Source of the DNA: Sphingomonadaceae bacterium
GTDB lineage: Bacteria; Pseudomonadota; Alphaproteobacteria; Sphingomonadales; Sphingomonadaceae
Length of the DNA: 64,000 nt
Direction: 5' to 3'
Assembly (NCBI GenBank): GCA_947451145.1
Contig: CANFXW010000009.1
Coordinates: 1-64,000, forward strand
Shown: positions 19,766-28,395 of the stretch, piece after piece
Numbering within the stretch: the first letter of the stretch is position 1
Layout of the letters: each line of letters starts with the position of its first letter
Program-made: the position numbers and the translations under genes
Notes under the pieces: generated by a model
Databases searched by the model: none
Seen by the model: the letters and a program-made list of their open reading frames with translations, nothing else
Told to the model about the DNA's origin: nothing

Positions 19766-22486
19766 ATGGAGTTCGAACCCGACTGGACCGGCGCAATCGC
19801 AAGGGCGCGAAAGCATTCGCCGTTTCTCGCCCGTTTGCTTGATCGCGAACAGGAACTCGCCGCCCTGCTGGCCGAAGGTCGCGGCGAAGAGGCGATGGCG
19901 CTTGCGCGAGAGGCTGGCGAGGGCGCTGGCGATGTGCCCATCGCGCTCAGGCGGGAACGCCGCGCGCTGGCGCTGGCGCTGGGCATTGGCGATCTGGCGG
20001 GAGCCTTTCCGCTCGCGCGGGTAACCGGCGAGCTTTCCGCCTTTGCCGACCGCGCGCTCGATGCCGCTATTCGCCATGTTCTGCTCAGCCGGATGCCCGA
20101 TGCCGAACCCGCCGGGATGATCGCGCTGGCTCTGGGCAAACACGGCGCGTGCGAGCTCAACTATTCGTCCGACATCGATCCGATCCTGCTCTACGATCCG
20201 GCTACCCTGCCGCACCGTGAGCGCGAGGAGCCGGGCGAGGCGGCGGCGCGCTATGCCCGCGATATTGTCCAGACGCTCAGCCGGGTGGACGGCGAAGGCT
20301 ATGTTTTCCGGGTCGACTTGCGCCTGCGCCCGCAGTCAGAGGTCAGTCCGCTGGCGATCCCGATTGATGCAGCGCTCAGCCACTATGAAAGTTCGGCGCT
20401 GGCCTGGGAACGCGCGGCCTTCATTCGCGCCCGCGCCTGTGCCGGAGACATTGCCGGTGGCGAGGCCTTCCTCAAGGCGATCCGGCCCTTTGTCTGGCGC
20501 AAGAGCCTCGATTTCGGGGCCATTGCCGAGATTGGCCGCCTCACCGCACAGATTCGTGCAACGCAGGAAGGCAGCGAGAAGCCGGGACCGGGCTTTGATG
20601 TCAAACGCGGGTATGGCGGCATCCGTGAGGTCGAATTCTTTGCCCAGACGCACCAGCTGATCCACGGCGGGCGCAATCCCGCGCTGCGGCTGCGCGGGGT
20701 GCGGGCAACGCTTGATGCGCTGGCGGATACCGGGATCATCGCCGCCCCCGATGCCGAGGTGCTGGGCACCAGCTATGACCGGCTGCGGGCGATCGAGCAC
20801 CGGCTGCAAATGGTTGCCGATCACCAGACGCAGGTGCTGCCGGCAGACAGCGCCGCGCTCGATAACGTGGCGCGGCTTGACGGGCTGAAAGACGGAAAAG
20901 CGCTGGTCAAGGAAATCGCGAGCATCACGGGTGCCGTGGCAGCGCGCTATGACGCACTGATTGCGCAGCACGCCTCAGACGCCGCACCCTCCGCGCCGCC
21001 ACCCGCCAGCGGCAAGCGGCTCGCGGCCGAGCTTGATGCGCTGGGCTTTGAAACGCCCGACGAGCTCGCGGGCCGGATAGAAGGCTGGCATTCGGGCAAG
21101 CTTAAGGCCATGCGCAGCGAGGCGGCGCAGATGGCGTTTCAGGCGATCCAGTCACCGCTGCTCGCCGCGCTCGCCCGCTCGCCGGAACCGCGCCGCGCGT
21201 TCAATCGCTGGGAGGAGCTGCTCACCCGCCTGCCCTCGGCGCTCGGGCTTTTCCAGCTGCTGGAGGCCCGCCCGGCGCTGCTTGACCTTACCGCCAAGGT
21301 ACTCGGCCTCGCCCCGCCGCTCGCCGATGCGCTGGCGCGGCGCGGCGATCTGCTCGATGCACTGATCGATGCCAGCGCTTTTGACCTGCCAGGCTGCGTC
21401 GATGATCTCGTTGCCGAATTCGCCGCCGGTGAAGCGGGCGATGATTACGAGCGCCTGCTCGACCGGGTGCGGCGCAAGGTGGGCGAAAAGCGCTTTGCCC
21501 TGGGCGTCCAGCTGATCGAGGCGGCGACCGATCCACTGGTTATTGCCGCCGCCAATGCCCGCGTCGCCGAAGCGGCGCTGATCGTGCTGGGCAAAGCCAC
21601 AGTGGCGGAATTCGAAAGCGTCCACGGGCGCATTGTCGGGAGCGATCTGGTGGTGCTCGGGCTTGGCAGGTTCGGCGGCGGGGCGCTGACCCACGCTTCC
21701 GATCTCGATCTGGTTTACCTGTTCACCGGCAATCACGAGGGCGAATCGGACGGAGAACGCCCGCTCGGCGCAACGCTCTATTTCAACCGCCTCGCCCCGC
21801 GGTTTGGCGCTGCGCTGACCGTGCCGACGGCGGAAGGCGCGCTCTATGAGGTTGATACCCGGCTGCGTCCCTCGGGCAAGAGCGGACCCTTGGCGGTTAG
21901 CTTTGACAGCTTTGAGCGCTACCAGCGCGAAGAGGCCTGGACCTGGGAGCACATGGCGCTGTGCCGCGCCCGCCCGCTGTTCGGCCCGGAGGCGGCCAAG
22001 GCGCAGTTCGCCGAACTGGTGCAAGGCGTGCTCACCGCGCCGCGTGATAAGGCCAAATTGTGCGCCGACGTGCTCGAAATGCGTGCCGAGATGGCGCAGC
22101 ACAAGCCCGCGCAGGGCCCGCTCGATGCCAAGCTGGCGCGCGGCGGGCTGGTCGATGTGGAATTCATCGTCCACTACCTGCAACTGCGCGAGGGCGTAGG
22201 GCTGGTGCCGTCGCTGCAGCAAGCCATCGCGGCACTGATCGCGGCGGGGCTGGTGCCCGAAACCCTGCTCCCCGCACATGACACGCTGACCCGCTTGCTA
22301 GTCGCGGGCCGTCTGCTCGCACCCGATTCCGAGATTCCCCCGCCCGGCGTGAGGCCCGCGCTTGCCAGCGCCTGCCAATGCGGCAATTGGGACGAGATGA
22401 TCGCCGGATTCGCGGAGGCGCGAAGCGTTGTCGCCGCTGTCTGGGCTCAGGTATTCGGCGAGAAAATCGAAGGGAAAGTTCCATGA
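19766..22486 (+). CDS. glnE: Bifunctional glutamine synthetase adenylyltransferase/deadenylase
   Basis: This protein of about 906 aa adds and removes AMP on glutamine synthetase according to nitrogen status. Two nucleotidyltransferase domains are visible. The deadenylase half carries GKHGACELNYSSDIDPILLY and GGIREVEFFAQTHQLIHGG. The adenylylase half carries LGLGRFGGGALTHASDLDLV, RLRPSGKSGPLAVSFDSF and GGLVDVEFIVHYLQL. The start is taken at ATG 19766, giving MEFEPDWTGAIARARKHSPF, a typical GlnE N-terminus. A GTG at 19745 is also in frame. It overlaps bcp by 4 nt. Confidence 0.95.
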   Translation: MEFEPDWTGAIARARKHSPFLARLLDREQELAALLAEGRGEEAMALAREAGEGAGDVPIALRRERRALALALGIGDLAGAFPLARVTGELSAFADRALDAAIRHVLLSRMPDAEPAGMIALALGKHGACELNYSSDIDPILLYDPATLPHREREEPGEAAARYARDIVQTLSRVDGEGYVFRVDLRLRPQSEVSPLAIPIDAALSHYESSALAWERAAFIRARACAGDIAGGEAFLKAIRPFVWRKSLDFGAIAEIGRLTAQIRATQEGSEKPGPGFDVKRGYGGIREVEFFAQTHQLIHGGRNPALRLRGVRATLDALADTGIIAAPDAEVLGTSYDRLRAIEHRLQMVADHQTQVLPADSAALDNVARLDGLKDGKALVKEIASITGAVAARYDALIAQHASDAAPSAPPPASGKRLAAELDALGFETPDELAGRIEGWHSGKLKAMRSEAAQMAFQAIQSPLLAALARSPEPRRAFNRWEELLTRLPSALGLFQLLEARPALLDLTAKVLGLAPPLADALARRGDLLDALIDASAFDLPGCVDDLVAEFAAGEAGDDYERLLDRVRRKVGEKRFALGVQLIEAATDPLVIAAANARVAEAALIVLGKATVAEFESVHGRIVGSDLVVLGLGRFGGGALTHASDLDLVYLFTGNHEGESDGERPLGATLYFNRLAPRFGAALTVPTAEGALYEVDTRLRPSGKSGPLAVSFDSFERYQREEAWTWEHMALCRARPLFGPEAAKAQFAELVQGVLTAPRDKAKLCADVLEMRAEMAQHKPAQGPLDAKLARGGLVDVEFIVHYLQLREGVGLVPSLQQAIAALIAAGLVPETLLPAHDTLTRLLVAGRLLAPDSEIPPPGVRPALASACQCGNWDEMIAGFAEARSVVAAVWAQVFGEKIEGKVP

Positions 22487-22956
22487 GCAGCAAACCAACT
22501 GTAGGCGACTCGATGCCCGATGTGGCCATGACCACGCCCGATGGCGGCAGCATTTCGCCCTCTGACCTGAAGGGCAAGAAGGCGGTGATCTTCTTCTATC
22601 CCAAGGACGATACGCCGGGCTGCACCGTGGAAAATCAGGACTTTACCGCGCTGGCGGATGACTTCGCAGCGGCAGGTGTGGCTCTGCTCGGTGTCTCGAA
22701 AGACAGCCCCGCGCGCCATGCAAAATTCATCGCCAAATACGGCCTCACCGCCCCGCTCGCCAGCGATGCGGAGACGGGCGGGCTGTCGGATGCGCTCGGG
22801 GTGTGGACCGAAAAGGTCAACTATGGCCGCACCTATATGGGCATGGTCCGCACCACCTATCTGCTGGATGCCGATGGCAAGATCGCCCGCGTGTGGGACA
22901 AGGTGAAGGTCAAGGGCCACGCCGCCGAGGTGCTGGAGGCAGCGAAGGCCCTGTGA
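22483..22956 (+). CDS. bcp: BCP/PrxQ-type peroxiredoxin
   Basis: This 157-aa thiol peroxidase of the bacterioferritin-comigratory protein group reduces hydrogen and organic peroxides. The peroxidatic cysteine is Cys47 in KDDTPGCTVENQDF. The resolving cysteine found five residues later in E. coli BCP is absent here and no other cysteine is visible, so it should behave as a 1-Cys enzyme that needs an external thiol. It overlaps the glnE stop by ATGA and lies 13 bp before the DUF455 gene. Confidence 0.92.
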   Translation: MSSKPTVGDSMPDVAMTTPDGGSISPSDLKGKKAVIFFYPKDDTPGCTVENQDFTALADDFAAAGVALLGVSKDSPARHAKFIAKYGLTAPLASDAETGGLSDALGVWTEKVNYGRTYMGMVRTTYLLDADGKIARVWDKVKVKGHAAEVLEAAKAL

Positions 22957-22969
22957 TGTTGCCAAGACT

Positions 22970-23776
22970 GTGACATCCCTCTCAGCGGCGATCCGCGCCG
23001 CGCTGGAGACTGCCGATCCGCTCGCCAAGGCGATGGCGACGCGCGAAGTGGTGCGCGATTGGCGGCTGGGGCGGCTGGATTTCACCTTTGACACTCCCAT
23101 GCCCCTCCGCCCGACGCGGCCAGAGCGGCCCGAACTGCTGCCGCCGAGCCGCATGCCCAAGCGCGGGCGCGGCGGATCGGAGCGCAGCCGGATCGCGCTG
23201 TGGCACGCCATCGCCCATATCGAATTCGTCGCGATAGACCTCGCGCTCGATATGGCCGGGCGGTTCGGCGGCGAGATGGGCGCGGGCTTCACCGGCGATT
23301 TCCTGAAGGTTGCAGGCGACGAGGCTTCGCATTTCATGATGATCCATCGCCACCTGCGGGGGCTGGGCGCTGCCTATGGCGATCTGCCCGCGCATGATGG
23401 CCTGTGGGAGTCCGCACAGAACACCATGCACGATGTTGCGGCGCGGCTGGCGGTGGTGCCGATGGTGCTTGAGGCCCGCGGATTGGATGTTACCCCGATG
23501 ACCATCGACCGGGTCCGCGCAGCTGGAGACGAACGCGGCGCGCGGCTGTTGGAACGAATCCTTGACGATGAAATTGTCCACGTCCGAATCGGCGCAACAC
23601 ACTTCGCCGCACTCGCTTCGGCCCGCCGAATCGATGCTGATGAAATGTGGATTTCCTTGGTTTCCCGCCACTTTGGTGGACGCGTTAAGCCACCGTTCAA
23701 CGACTCGGCGCGGCTCAAAGCCGGTTTGTCGCGCCAAGCCTACGCAGCGCTTGCCTTGGATAAAATCGACACGTAG
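22970..23776 (+). CDS. DUF455 ferritin-like domain protein
   Basis: This 268-aa protein of the DUF455 family has a ferritin-like four-helix bundle. Putative di-iron ligands are spread over the helices: WHAIAHIEFVAIDLALDMAG (Glu and His), FLKVAGDEASHFMMIHRHL (ExxH) and LLERILDDEIVHVRIGATHF (ExxH). It resembles tRNA hydroxylase MiaE in fold, but the reaction is not known. The start is a GTG at 22970, 13 bp after the peroxiredoxin stop. Placement after bcp suggests an oxidative or iron-related operon. Confidence 0.85.
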   Translation: MTSLSAAIRAALETADPLAKAMATREVVRDWRLGRLDFTFDTPMPLRPTRPERPELLPPSRMPKRGRGGSERSRIALWHAIAHIEFVAIDLALDMAGRFGGEMGAGFTGDFLKVAGDEASHFMMIHRHLRGLGAAYGDLPAHDGLWESAQNTMHDVAARLAVVPMVLEARGLDVTPMTIDRVRAAGDERGARLLERILDDEIVHVRIGATHFAALASARRIDADEMWISLVSRHFGGRVKPPFNDSARLKAGLSRQAYAALALDKIDT

Positions 23777-23888
23777 CGACAGGATCAAGAGAAGGCGGGG
23801 GGACCGACCAACTCCAATAACGAACGACAAGGCCAGATGTTCCGGCTGAAGTTGAACGGGATCGGTTCGGACAAAAAAAGGTTTTTTC

Positions 23889-24665
23889 GTGGTCGCTTTT
23901 GCAATTCTGACAAAGTTCCGCACGCTGGCAGGTCTTGCTGCTGCGGCAACGCTGTTCTCTTCCAATCCTGCCATGGCCAATGCCAGCGCCAATGCTGACA
24001 TCCTCGCTCCGCTGCGCGCTGCAACTGCTGCCAAGGACGATAATGCCGCTGCGGCTGGCGATACGGAATTCCGTTCGCTGTTCAATTCGTGGTCGGCGCT
24101 GGAAGGCAACTCTCGCAAGCTGGTTTCGGTTTCGCAGCCGGTCCGCAGCTCCGGCACGGTTCCCAGCATCGCTGCTGTTCCTGCCTTCGCCCAGCCCACC
24201 ACTGTCGCCATCCCTTCGCGCATGCCGGTTGAAACCGCAGCGCTGACCAGCGGCTTCGGCATGCGCTGGCACCCGGTGATCGGCGGCCGCCGCGCACACA
24301 AGGGCGTTGACCTTGGCGCAGCCTGGGGCACCCCGGTCTATGCTTCGGCCGACGGTATCGTCAGCCGCGCTGACTGGTTCTCCAGCTACGGCCTCTACGT
24401 TTCGATCGAGCACGGCGGTGACATTGAAACCCGCTATGGCCACATGTCGCGCCTCGTCGCCTATGCCGGTGAGAACGTGAAAAAGGGCGATCTGATCGGC
24501 TACGTCGGCTCGACCGGCCGCTCGACCGGCCCGCACCTGCATTACGAAGTCCGCATCGCCGGCACTGCCGTCAACCCGATCCCCTACCTGCAGAACGGCG
24601 CCTACAAGCCCGCCACGCTGGCTCAGGCTGAAGCGATCGGCGGCAAGGGCGACGGCGAAGAGTAA
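23889..24665 (+). CDS. Secreted M23-family (LytM) metallopeptidase
   Basis: This 258-aa exported peptidase has a signal segment (LAGLAAAATLFSSNPAMAN), a linker of about 80 residues and a C-terminal LytM domain. Zinc ligands are present: His and Asp in GMRWHPVIGGRRAHKGVDLG, and the HxH in STGPHLHYEVR. Such proteins cleave peptidoglycan crosslinks or regulate amidases in the periplasm. The start is the GTG at 23889 behind an A-rich AAAAAAAGG site. It stands alone and ends at a strong terminator. Confidence 0.92.
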   Translation: MVAFAILTKFRTLAGLAAAATLFSSNPAMANASANADILAPLRAATAAKDDNAAAAGDTEFRSLFNSWSALEGNSRKLVSVSQPVRSSGTVPSIAAVPAFAQPTTVAIPSRMPVETAALTSGFGMRWHPVIGGRRAHKGVDLGAAWGTPVYASADGIVSRADWFSSYGLYVSIEHGGDIETRYGHMSRLVAYAGENVKKGDLIGYVGSTGRSTGPHLHYEVRIAGTAVNPIPYLQNGAYKPATLAQAEAIGGKGDGEE

Positions 24666-24736
24666 GAATTCTCAAGATAGCTGCACTGCGCACAAAAGAG
24701 GCGCAGGTAGCCACAGGCACTTCGGGAGAGGGTGCC

Positions 24737-24777
24737 GAAAAGGGCGGCGGGGTTAACCTGCCGCCCTTTTCAGTTTT
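24737..24777 (+). terminator. Rho-independent terminator after the M23 peptidase
   Basis: A 12-bp perfect stem, GAAAAGGGCGGC (24737-24748) with GCCGCCCTTTTC (24760-24771), is followed by AGTTTTT. The loop contains GGTTAACC. It overlaps the stop codon of the oppositely oriented COQ9-like gene at 24770-24772, so it may stop transcripts from both sides. Confidence 0.85.
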
Positions 24778-25318
24778 TGGGGTCAAGCTTATCGCGGCTC
24801 GCCAAGATGCCGACGAGGAAATCGTTGAGCCGCTTGGTCATTCTTGTGTCGATGAGCCACACCATCACCAGCAGCGTATAGTAAAGATTCAATCCAAGCA
24901 CCCGGGCGCGATTGGGAGCCTCAATTGTCCCGGTGCAAGCATACATGATACGCGCCGTTCGTTGCATGCGAGCTATTGCCTGAGTTGGATGGCAAAAATC
25001 GTACAGCATGACGCGGCGAACGAACTTCTTGAGTTCCGTGTTTTGTTGGAACCGGATTGAGATCACCTGCGACAGATCCTGGGCTTTTGTGTCGACAAAC
25101 GCTTGCGCCATGCTGGCATCAGACACCTCGCTGATAAACCATAGCGCATCAGTAAGTCCGCCCGGAAAGTAATAGCGCCAATGTGAAGCAGCCTTGCTCA
25201 CAGCAATTGATGCGGAATCAAGAGCGAAGAGGGTAACACCATGGCGCTCGATCTGACGGACCGCCTCTTCAGAAATTTCGATCTTTTCAGGATCGGCCGC
25301 AATCGATGTCCAGTCCAT
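24770..25318 (-). CDS. COQ9/TetR-C-like protein, paralogue 2
   Basis: This 182-aa protein starts MDWTSIAADPEKIEISEEAV. The middle (HWRYYFPGGLTDALWFISEV) and the C-terminal helix (RVLGLNLYYTLLVMVWLID) have the layout of alphaproteobacterial COQ9/TetR C-terminal domains: an FPGG turn, a long helix, then a late hydrophobic helix ending in W-x-D. It aligns along its length with the upstream gene (SQVISIRFQQNTELKKFVRR against SKVILRRFEDNEGFKQSVRR). No DNA-binding helix-turn-helix was found. The start is in a TGATG overlap with the upstream stop. GC is visibly lower than in the neighbouring genes. Function is unknown. Confidence 0.7.
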   Translation of the reverse strand: MDWTSIAADPEKIEISEEAVRQIERHGVTLFALDSASIAVSKAASHWRYYFPGGLTDALWFISEVSDASMAQAFVDTKAQDLSQVISIRFQQNTELKKFVRRVMLYDFCHPTQAIARMQRTARIMYACTGTIEAPNRARVLGLNLYYTLLVMVWLIDTRMTKRLNDFLVGILASRDKLDPKN

Positions 25319-25833
25319 CAATGATAACCACACATTCTGGCCGTTGCATCAATTGCCTTTTGCAGACGGCTGTATGGTGGCCGATCAGCAAGCCAGATCA
25401 GCACACAGATTGAATAGAGCAGTGCCAACCACCAAGCCTTCGCTCGGCAAACCGGCGCGGTGCCTGCAGGGCCACGCACCATATGGCGCGCTGTAACAAG
25501 TGTGCGTGAAAAGGTGTCGATGGGATGAAACAAATCGGACCATGCAAGGCGGCGAACCGATTGTTTGAAACCTTCGTTGTCTTCGAATCGCCGCAGGATT
25601 ACTTTAGACAATGAGGCTGCAGGGTCGCGCAGCATTCCTTCAATCATAACCCTATCCGCATGATCGTTGAACTCGCGGGCTATGCTGCGAACCCCTTTGG
25701 GCCAACGCTGTTGCCGTTCATTCAGACTGATCAAATGGGCCTGACAGAATTGGGCAAGAGTGCGATCATTCCATCCATACACTATTGCAACTTCCGCAAA
25801 ATCCACGGACGTCGGGATTGGCACTTTGCACAC
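25318..25833 (-). CDS. COQ9/TetR-C-like protein, paralogue 1
   Basis: This protein of about 171 aa is homologous to the next gene downstream. VDFAEVAIVYGWNDRTLAQF, RWPKGVRSIAREFNDHADRV and KAWWLALLYSICVLIWLAD correspond to successive helices of a COQ9-like fold. The start is either the GTG at 25833, directly after the galU stop, or the GTG at 25824, which has TAGGTG at good spacing. Both imply coupling to galU. AT-richer composition than galU suggests a different origin. A ubiquinone or lipid-binding role would follow from COQ9, but the similarity is remote. Confidence 0.65.
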   Translation of the reverse strand: MCKVPIPTSVDFAEVAIVYGWNDRTLAQFCQAHLISLNERQQRWPKGVRSIAREFNDHADRVMIEGMLRDPAASLSKVILRRFEDNEGFKQSVRRLAWSDLFHPIDTFSRTLVTARHMVRGPAGTAPVCRAKAWWLALLYSICVLIWLADRPPYSRLQKAIDATARMCGYH

Positions 25834-26706
25834 CTACCCCAACAACTTCCGCATAATCGCCCGCACATCGTCGGCCATATCCTCGCGCTCGAGCGCCAGT
25901 GCCAAGGTCGCCTCGACAAACCCCACCTTTGAACCGCAGTCATAGCGCCGTCCGGCGAAGGTTACCGCGTGGAAGGGCTGGGTGCCGATCATCCGCGCCA
26001 TGGCGTCGGTCAGCTGGATTTCTCCGCCCGCGCCTTTCTGCTGGCCTTCCAGCACGCGCATCACTTCGGGCTGGAGGATATAGCGGCCCGAGATGATCAG
26101 GTTTGACGGCGCATCCTCGCGCTTGGGCTTTTCGACGAGGCCGCGCACTTCGGTCAGCGAACCATTGCGCGCACCGGGATCGATCACACCGTAGCTCGAA
26201 ACTTCTTCCTCTGGCACTTCGAGCACCGAGATCAGATTGCCGCCGACTTCGTTATAGGCCTCAACCATCTGCTTCATGCAGCCGGGCTTTCCGATCATCA
26301 GCTCGTCGGGCAGGAAGATGGCGAAAGGCTCATCACCCACGATGGCGCGCGCGCACCAGATGGCGTGGCCGAGGCCGAGAGGCACCTGCTGGCGCACGGC
26401 GACGAGGTTGCCCGGCTGGATGCGCGTCGGTTCGAGCACCTCGAGCGTCTTGGCGCGGTCCTTCATCGTGGTTTCCAGCTCGAAGGCCATGTCGAAGTGC
26501 TCGACAATCGCCGTCTTGCCGCGGCCGGTGACGAAAATCAGCTGCTCGATCCCCGCCTCGCGCGCCTCGTCCACCGCGTACTGGATCAGCGGGCGGTCGA
26601 TGATCGGCAGCATTTCCTTGGGGATCGCCTTGGTCGCAGGCAGGAATCGCGTGCCGAGCCCGGCGACGGGAAATACGGCTTTCTTGATAGGCTTATGTGC
26701 AGACAT
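25834..26706 (-). CDS. galU: UTP-glucose-1-phosphate uridylyltransferase
   Basis: This 290-aa enzyme makes UDP-glucose for exopolysaccharide and LPS synthesis. It carries the nucleotide-binding N-terminus KAVFPVAGLGTRFLPATKAI, then PKEMLPIIDRPLIQYAVDEA, PLGLGHAIWCAR, FLPDELMIG and the lysine segment RGLVEKPKREDAPSNLIISG. The start is ATG 26706 (MSAHKPIKK). It heads an operon with the two COQ9-like genes. The exopolysaccharide locus 10 kb away is a likely consumer of its product. Confidence 0.95.
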   Translation of the reverse strand: MSAHKPIKKAVFPVAGLGTRFLPATKAIPKEMLPIIDRPLIQYAVDEAREAGIEQLIFVTGRGKTAIVEHFDMAFELETTMKDRAKTLEVLEPTRIQPGNLVAVRQQVPLGLGHAIWCARAIVGDEPFAIFLPDELMIGKPGCMKQMVEAYNEVGGNLISVLEVPEEEVSSYGVIDPGARNGSLTEVRGLVEKPKREDAPSNLIISGRYILQPEVMRVLEGQQKGAGGEIQLTDAMARMIGTQPFHAVTFAGRRYDCGSKVGFVEATLALALEREDMADDVRAIMRKLLG

Positions 26707-26755
26707 AGGGACGGAATCGCAGGCGGAGCGCGGAACGTCAACCGGGTTGGTAGGG

Positions 26756-26924
26756 TTCGCGCGAAGGCGCCAAGAGAGCAAAGGCGCAAAGGTGCAGTGT
26801 TTGCGGCGAAGCCGCTTTCCAGACCGATAGTTTATGCAAACGGTTCGGCTTGATTAGGGAAAGAGCCTTCGGCTCAGCGGTACCTCTTTGCGCCCCCTCC
26901 TTCATCTTCGCGCCTTTGCGTGAA
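26756..26924. repeat. Dispersed repeat copy B with inverted ends
   Basis: This 169-bp copy of the element also found at 13801 and 32758 sits between divergent galU and murA. Its left end, TTCGCGCGAAGGCGCCAAGA (26756-26775), and right end, CTTCGCGCCTTTGCGTGAA (26906-26924), differ from the consensus at a few positions, so it is the most decayed copy. The interior has a GCGGCGAAGCCGC hairpin and a GAGCCTTCGGCTC hairpin. Promoters of both flanking genes would have to lie within or beside it. Confidence 0.75.
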
Positions 26925-26976
26925 CAACCCCGTCCTTCATCTTGCCGCCCACGCAATTCCCGCTAAACCGCAGAAT

Positions 26977-28260
26977 ATGGACAAGATCATCATTCACGGC
27001 GGTAAGCGCCTTTCGGGCACCCTGCCAATCTCTGGCGCGAAGAATTCGGCGCTTACCCTGCTGCCCTGCGCGTTGCTCACGGACGAGCCGCTGACCCTGC
27101 GCAATCTGCCGCGGCTGGCCGATATCGACGGGTTCCAGCACCTGCTCAACCAGTTCGGCATTTCCACCTCGATTGCCGGTTCGCGGCCAGAGGATTTCGG
27201 CCGGGTGATGACGCTGGAGGCGACGCGGATCACCTCATCAGTCGCGCCCTATGAACTGGTGCGCAAGATGCGCGCCTCGATTCTGGTGCTCGGGCCGATG
27301 CTGGCGCGGATGGGTGAGGCAACCGTTTCGCTCCCCGGCGGCTGCGCGATTGGTAACCGGCCGATCGATCTCCACCTCAAAGTGCTTGAGGCGCTGGGCG
27401 CGGAGATCGAGATGGCGGCAGGCTATGTCCGCGCGATTGCGCCTGATGGCGGGCTTCCGGGCGGGCGCTACAGCTTCCCCGTCGTGTCTGTCGGTGCGAC
27501 CGAGAACGCGCTGATGGCCGCCGTGCTCTGCACCGGCAAGAGTACCCTGCACAACGCCGCGCGCGAGCCGGAGATCGTCGATCTGTGCAAGCTGCTCGTC
27601 GCGATGGGCGCTCAGATCGAAGGGATCGGCACCAGCGACATCACCGTGCACGGCGTCCCCCGCCTGCACGGCGCGACCTACCGCGTGATGTCTGACCGGA
27701 TCGAGGCGGGCTCCTATGCCTGCGCCGCCGCGATCACCGGCGGCGAAGTGACGCTGCAGCACGCGGTGATCGAGGAAATGGACGCCACAGTGCAGGCCCT
27801 GCGCGATGCGGGCGTGACGGTCGACAAGGTGCCGGGCGGCGTCCACGTTGCCGCCGATGGCCCGCTCAAGGCCATAACCCTTTCCACCGCCCCCTATCCC
27901 GGCTTTGCCACCGATATGCAGGCGCAGCTGATGGCCATGCTGTGCCGCGCCGAGGGGGCATCGGTGCTCACCGAAACGATCTTCGAGAACCGCTATATGC
28001 ACGTGCCCGAACTCAACCGCATGGGCGCGCATATCGAGACCAAGGGCCGCACGGCGGTGGTCCACGGCGTGCCCAAGCTGCACGGCGCCGAAGTGATGGC
28101 GACCGATCTGCGCGCCTCGATGAGCCTGGTGATTGCCGGGCTGGCAGCAGAGGGCGAAACCCAGGTCCACCGCCTCTACCACCTCGACCGTGGCTATGAA
28201 CGGCTGGAAGAAAAGCTCGCCCTGATCGGCGCCGATGTGGAGCGGGTTGGGGGGGATTAA
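26977..28260 (+). CDS. murA: UDP-N-acetylglucosamine 1-carboxyvinyltransferase
   Basis: This 427-aa enzyme catalyses the first committed step of peptidoglycan synthesis, transferring enolpyruvate from PEP to UDP-GlcNAc. It starts [20 protein letters not shown], followed by [14 protein letters not shown]. The catalytic loop [18 protein letters not shown] holds Cys123, the residue attacked by fosfomycin, so the enzyme should be fosfomycin-sensitive. The C-terminal half has [33 protein letters not shown] and [17 protein letters not shown]. Length is normal. Confidence 0.97.
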   Translation: MDKIIIHGGKRLSGTLPISGAKNSALTLLPCALLTDEPLTLRNLPRLADIDGFQHLLNQFGISTSIAGSRPEDFGRVMTLEATRITSSVAPYELVRKMRASILVLGPMLARMGEATVSLPGGCAIGNRPIDLHLKVLEALGAEIEMAAGYVRAIAPDGGLPGGRYSFPVVSVGATENALMAAVLCTGKSTLHNAAREPEIVDLCKLLVAMGAQIEGIGTSDITVHGVPRLHGATYRVMSDRIEAGSYACAAAITGGEVTLQHAVIEEMDATVQALRDAGVTVDKVPGGVHVAADGPLKAITLSTAPYPGFATDMQAQLMAMLCRAEGASVLTETIFENRYMHVPELNRMGAHIETKGRTAVVHGVPKLHGAEVMATDLRASMSLVIAGLAAEGETQVHRLYHLDRGYERLEEKLALIGADVERVGGD

Positions 28261-28395
28261 GGCAAACTATCTTGCCTGAGCCGATTGCCGCGTTATCAAT
28301 TCCCCTCGCGGGGCAAGGCAACCTCCCGCTCACAGGCGTTCCCGCCCAAGCGTTGCGGCTTTTGAACAGGCGTTGTTGCGCCTGAGGGAACCGTT

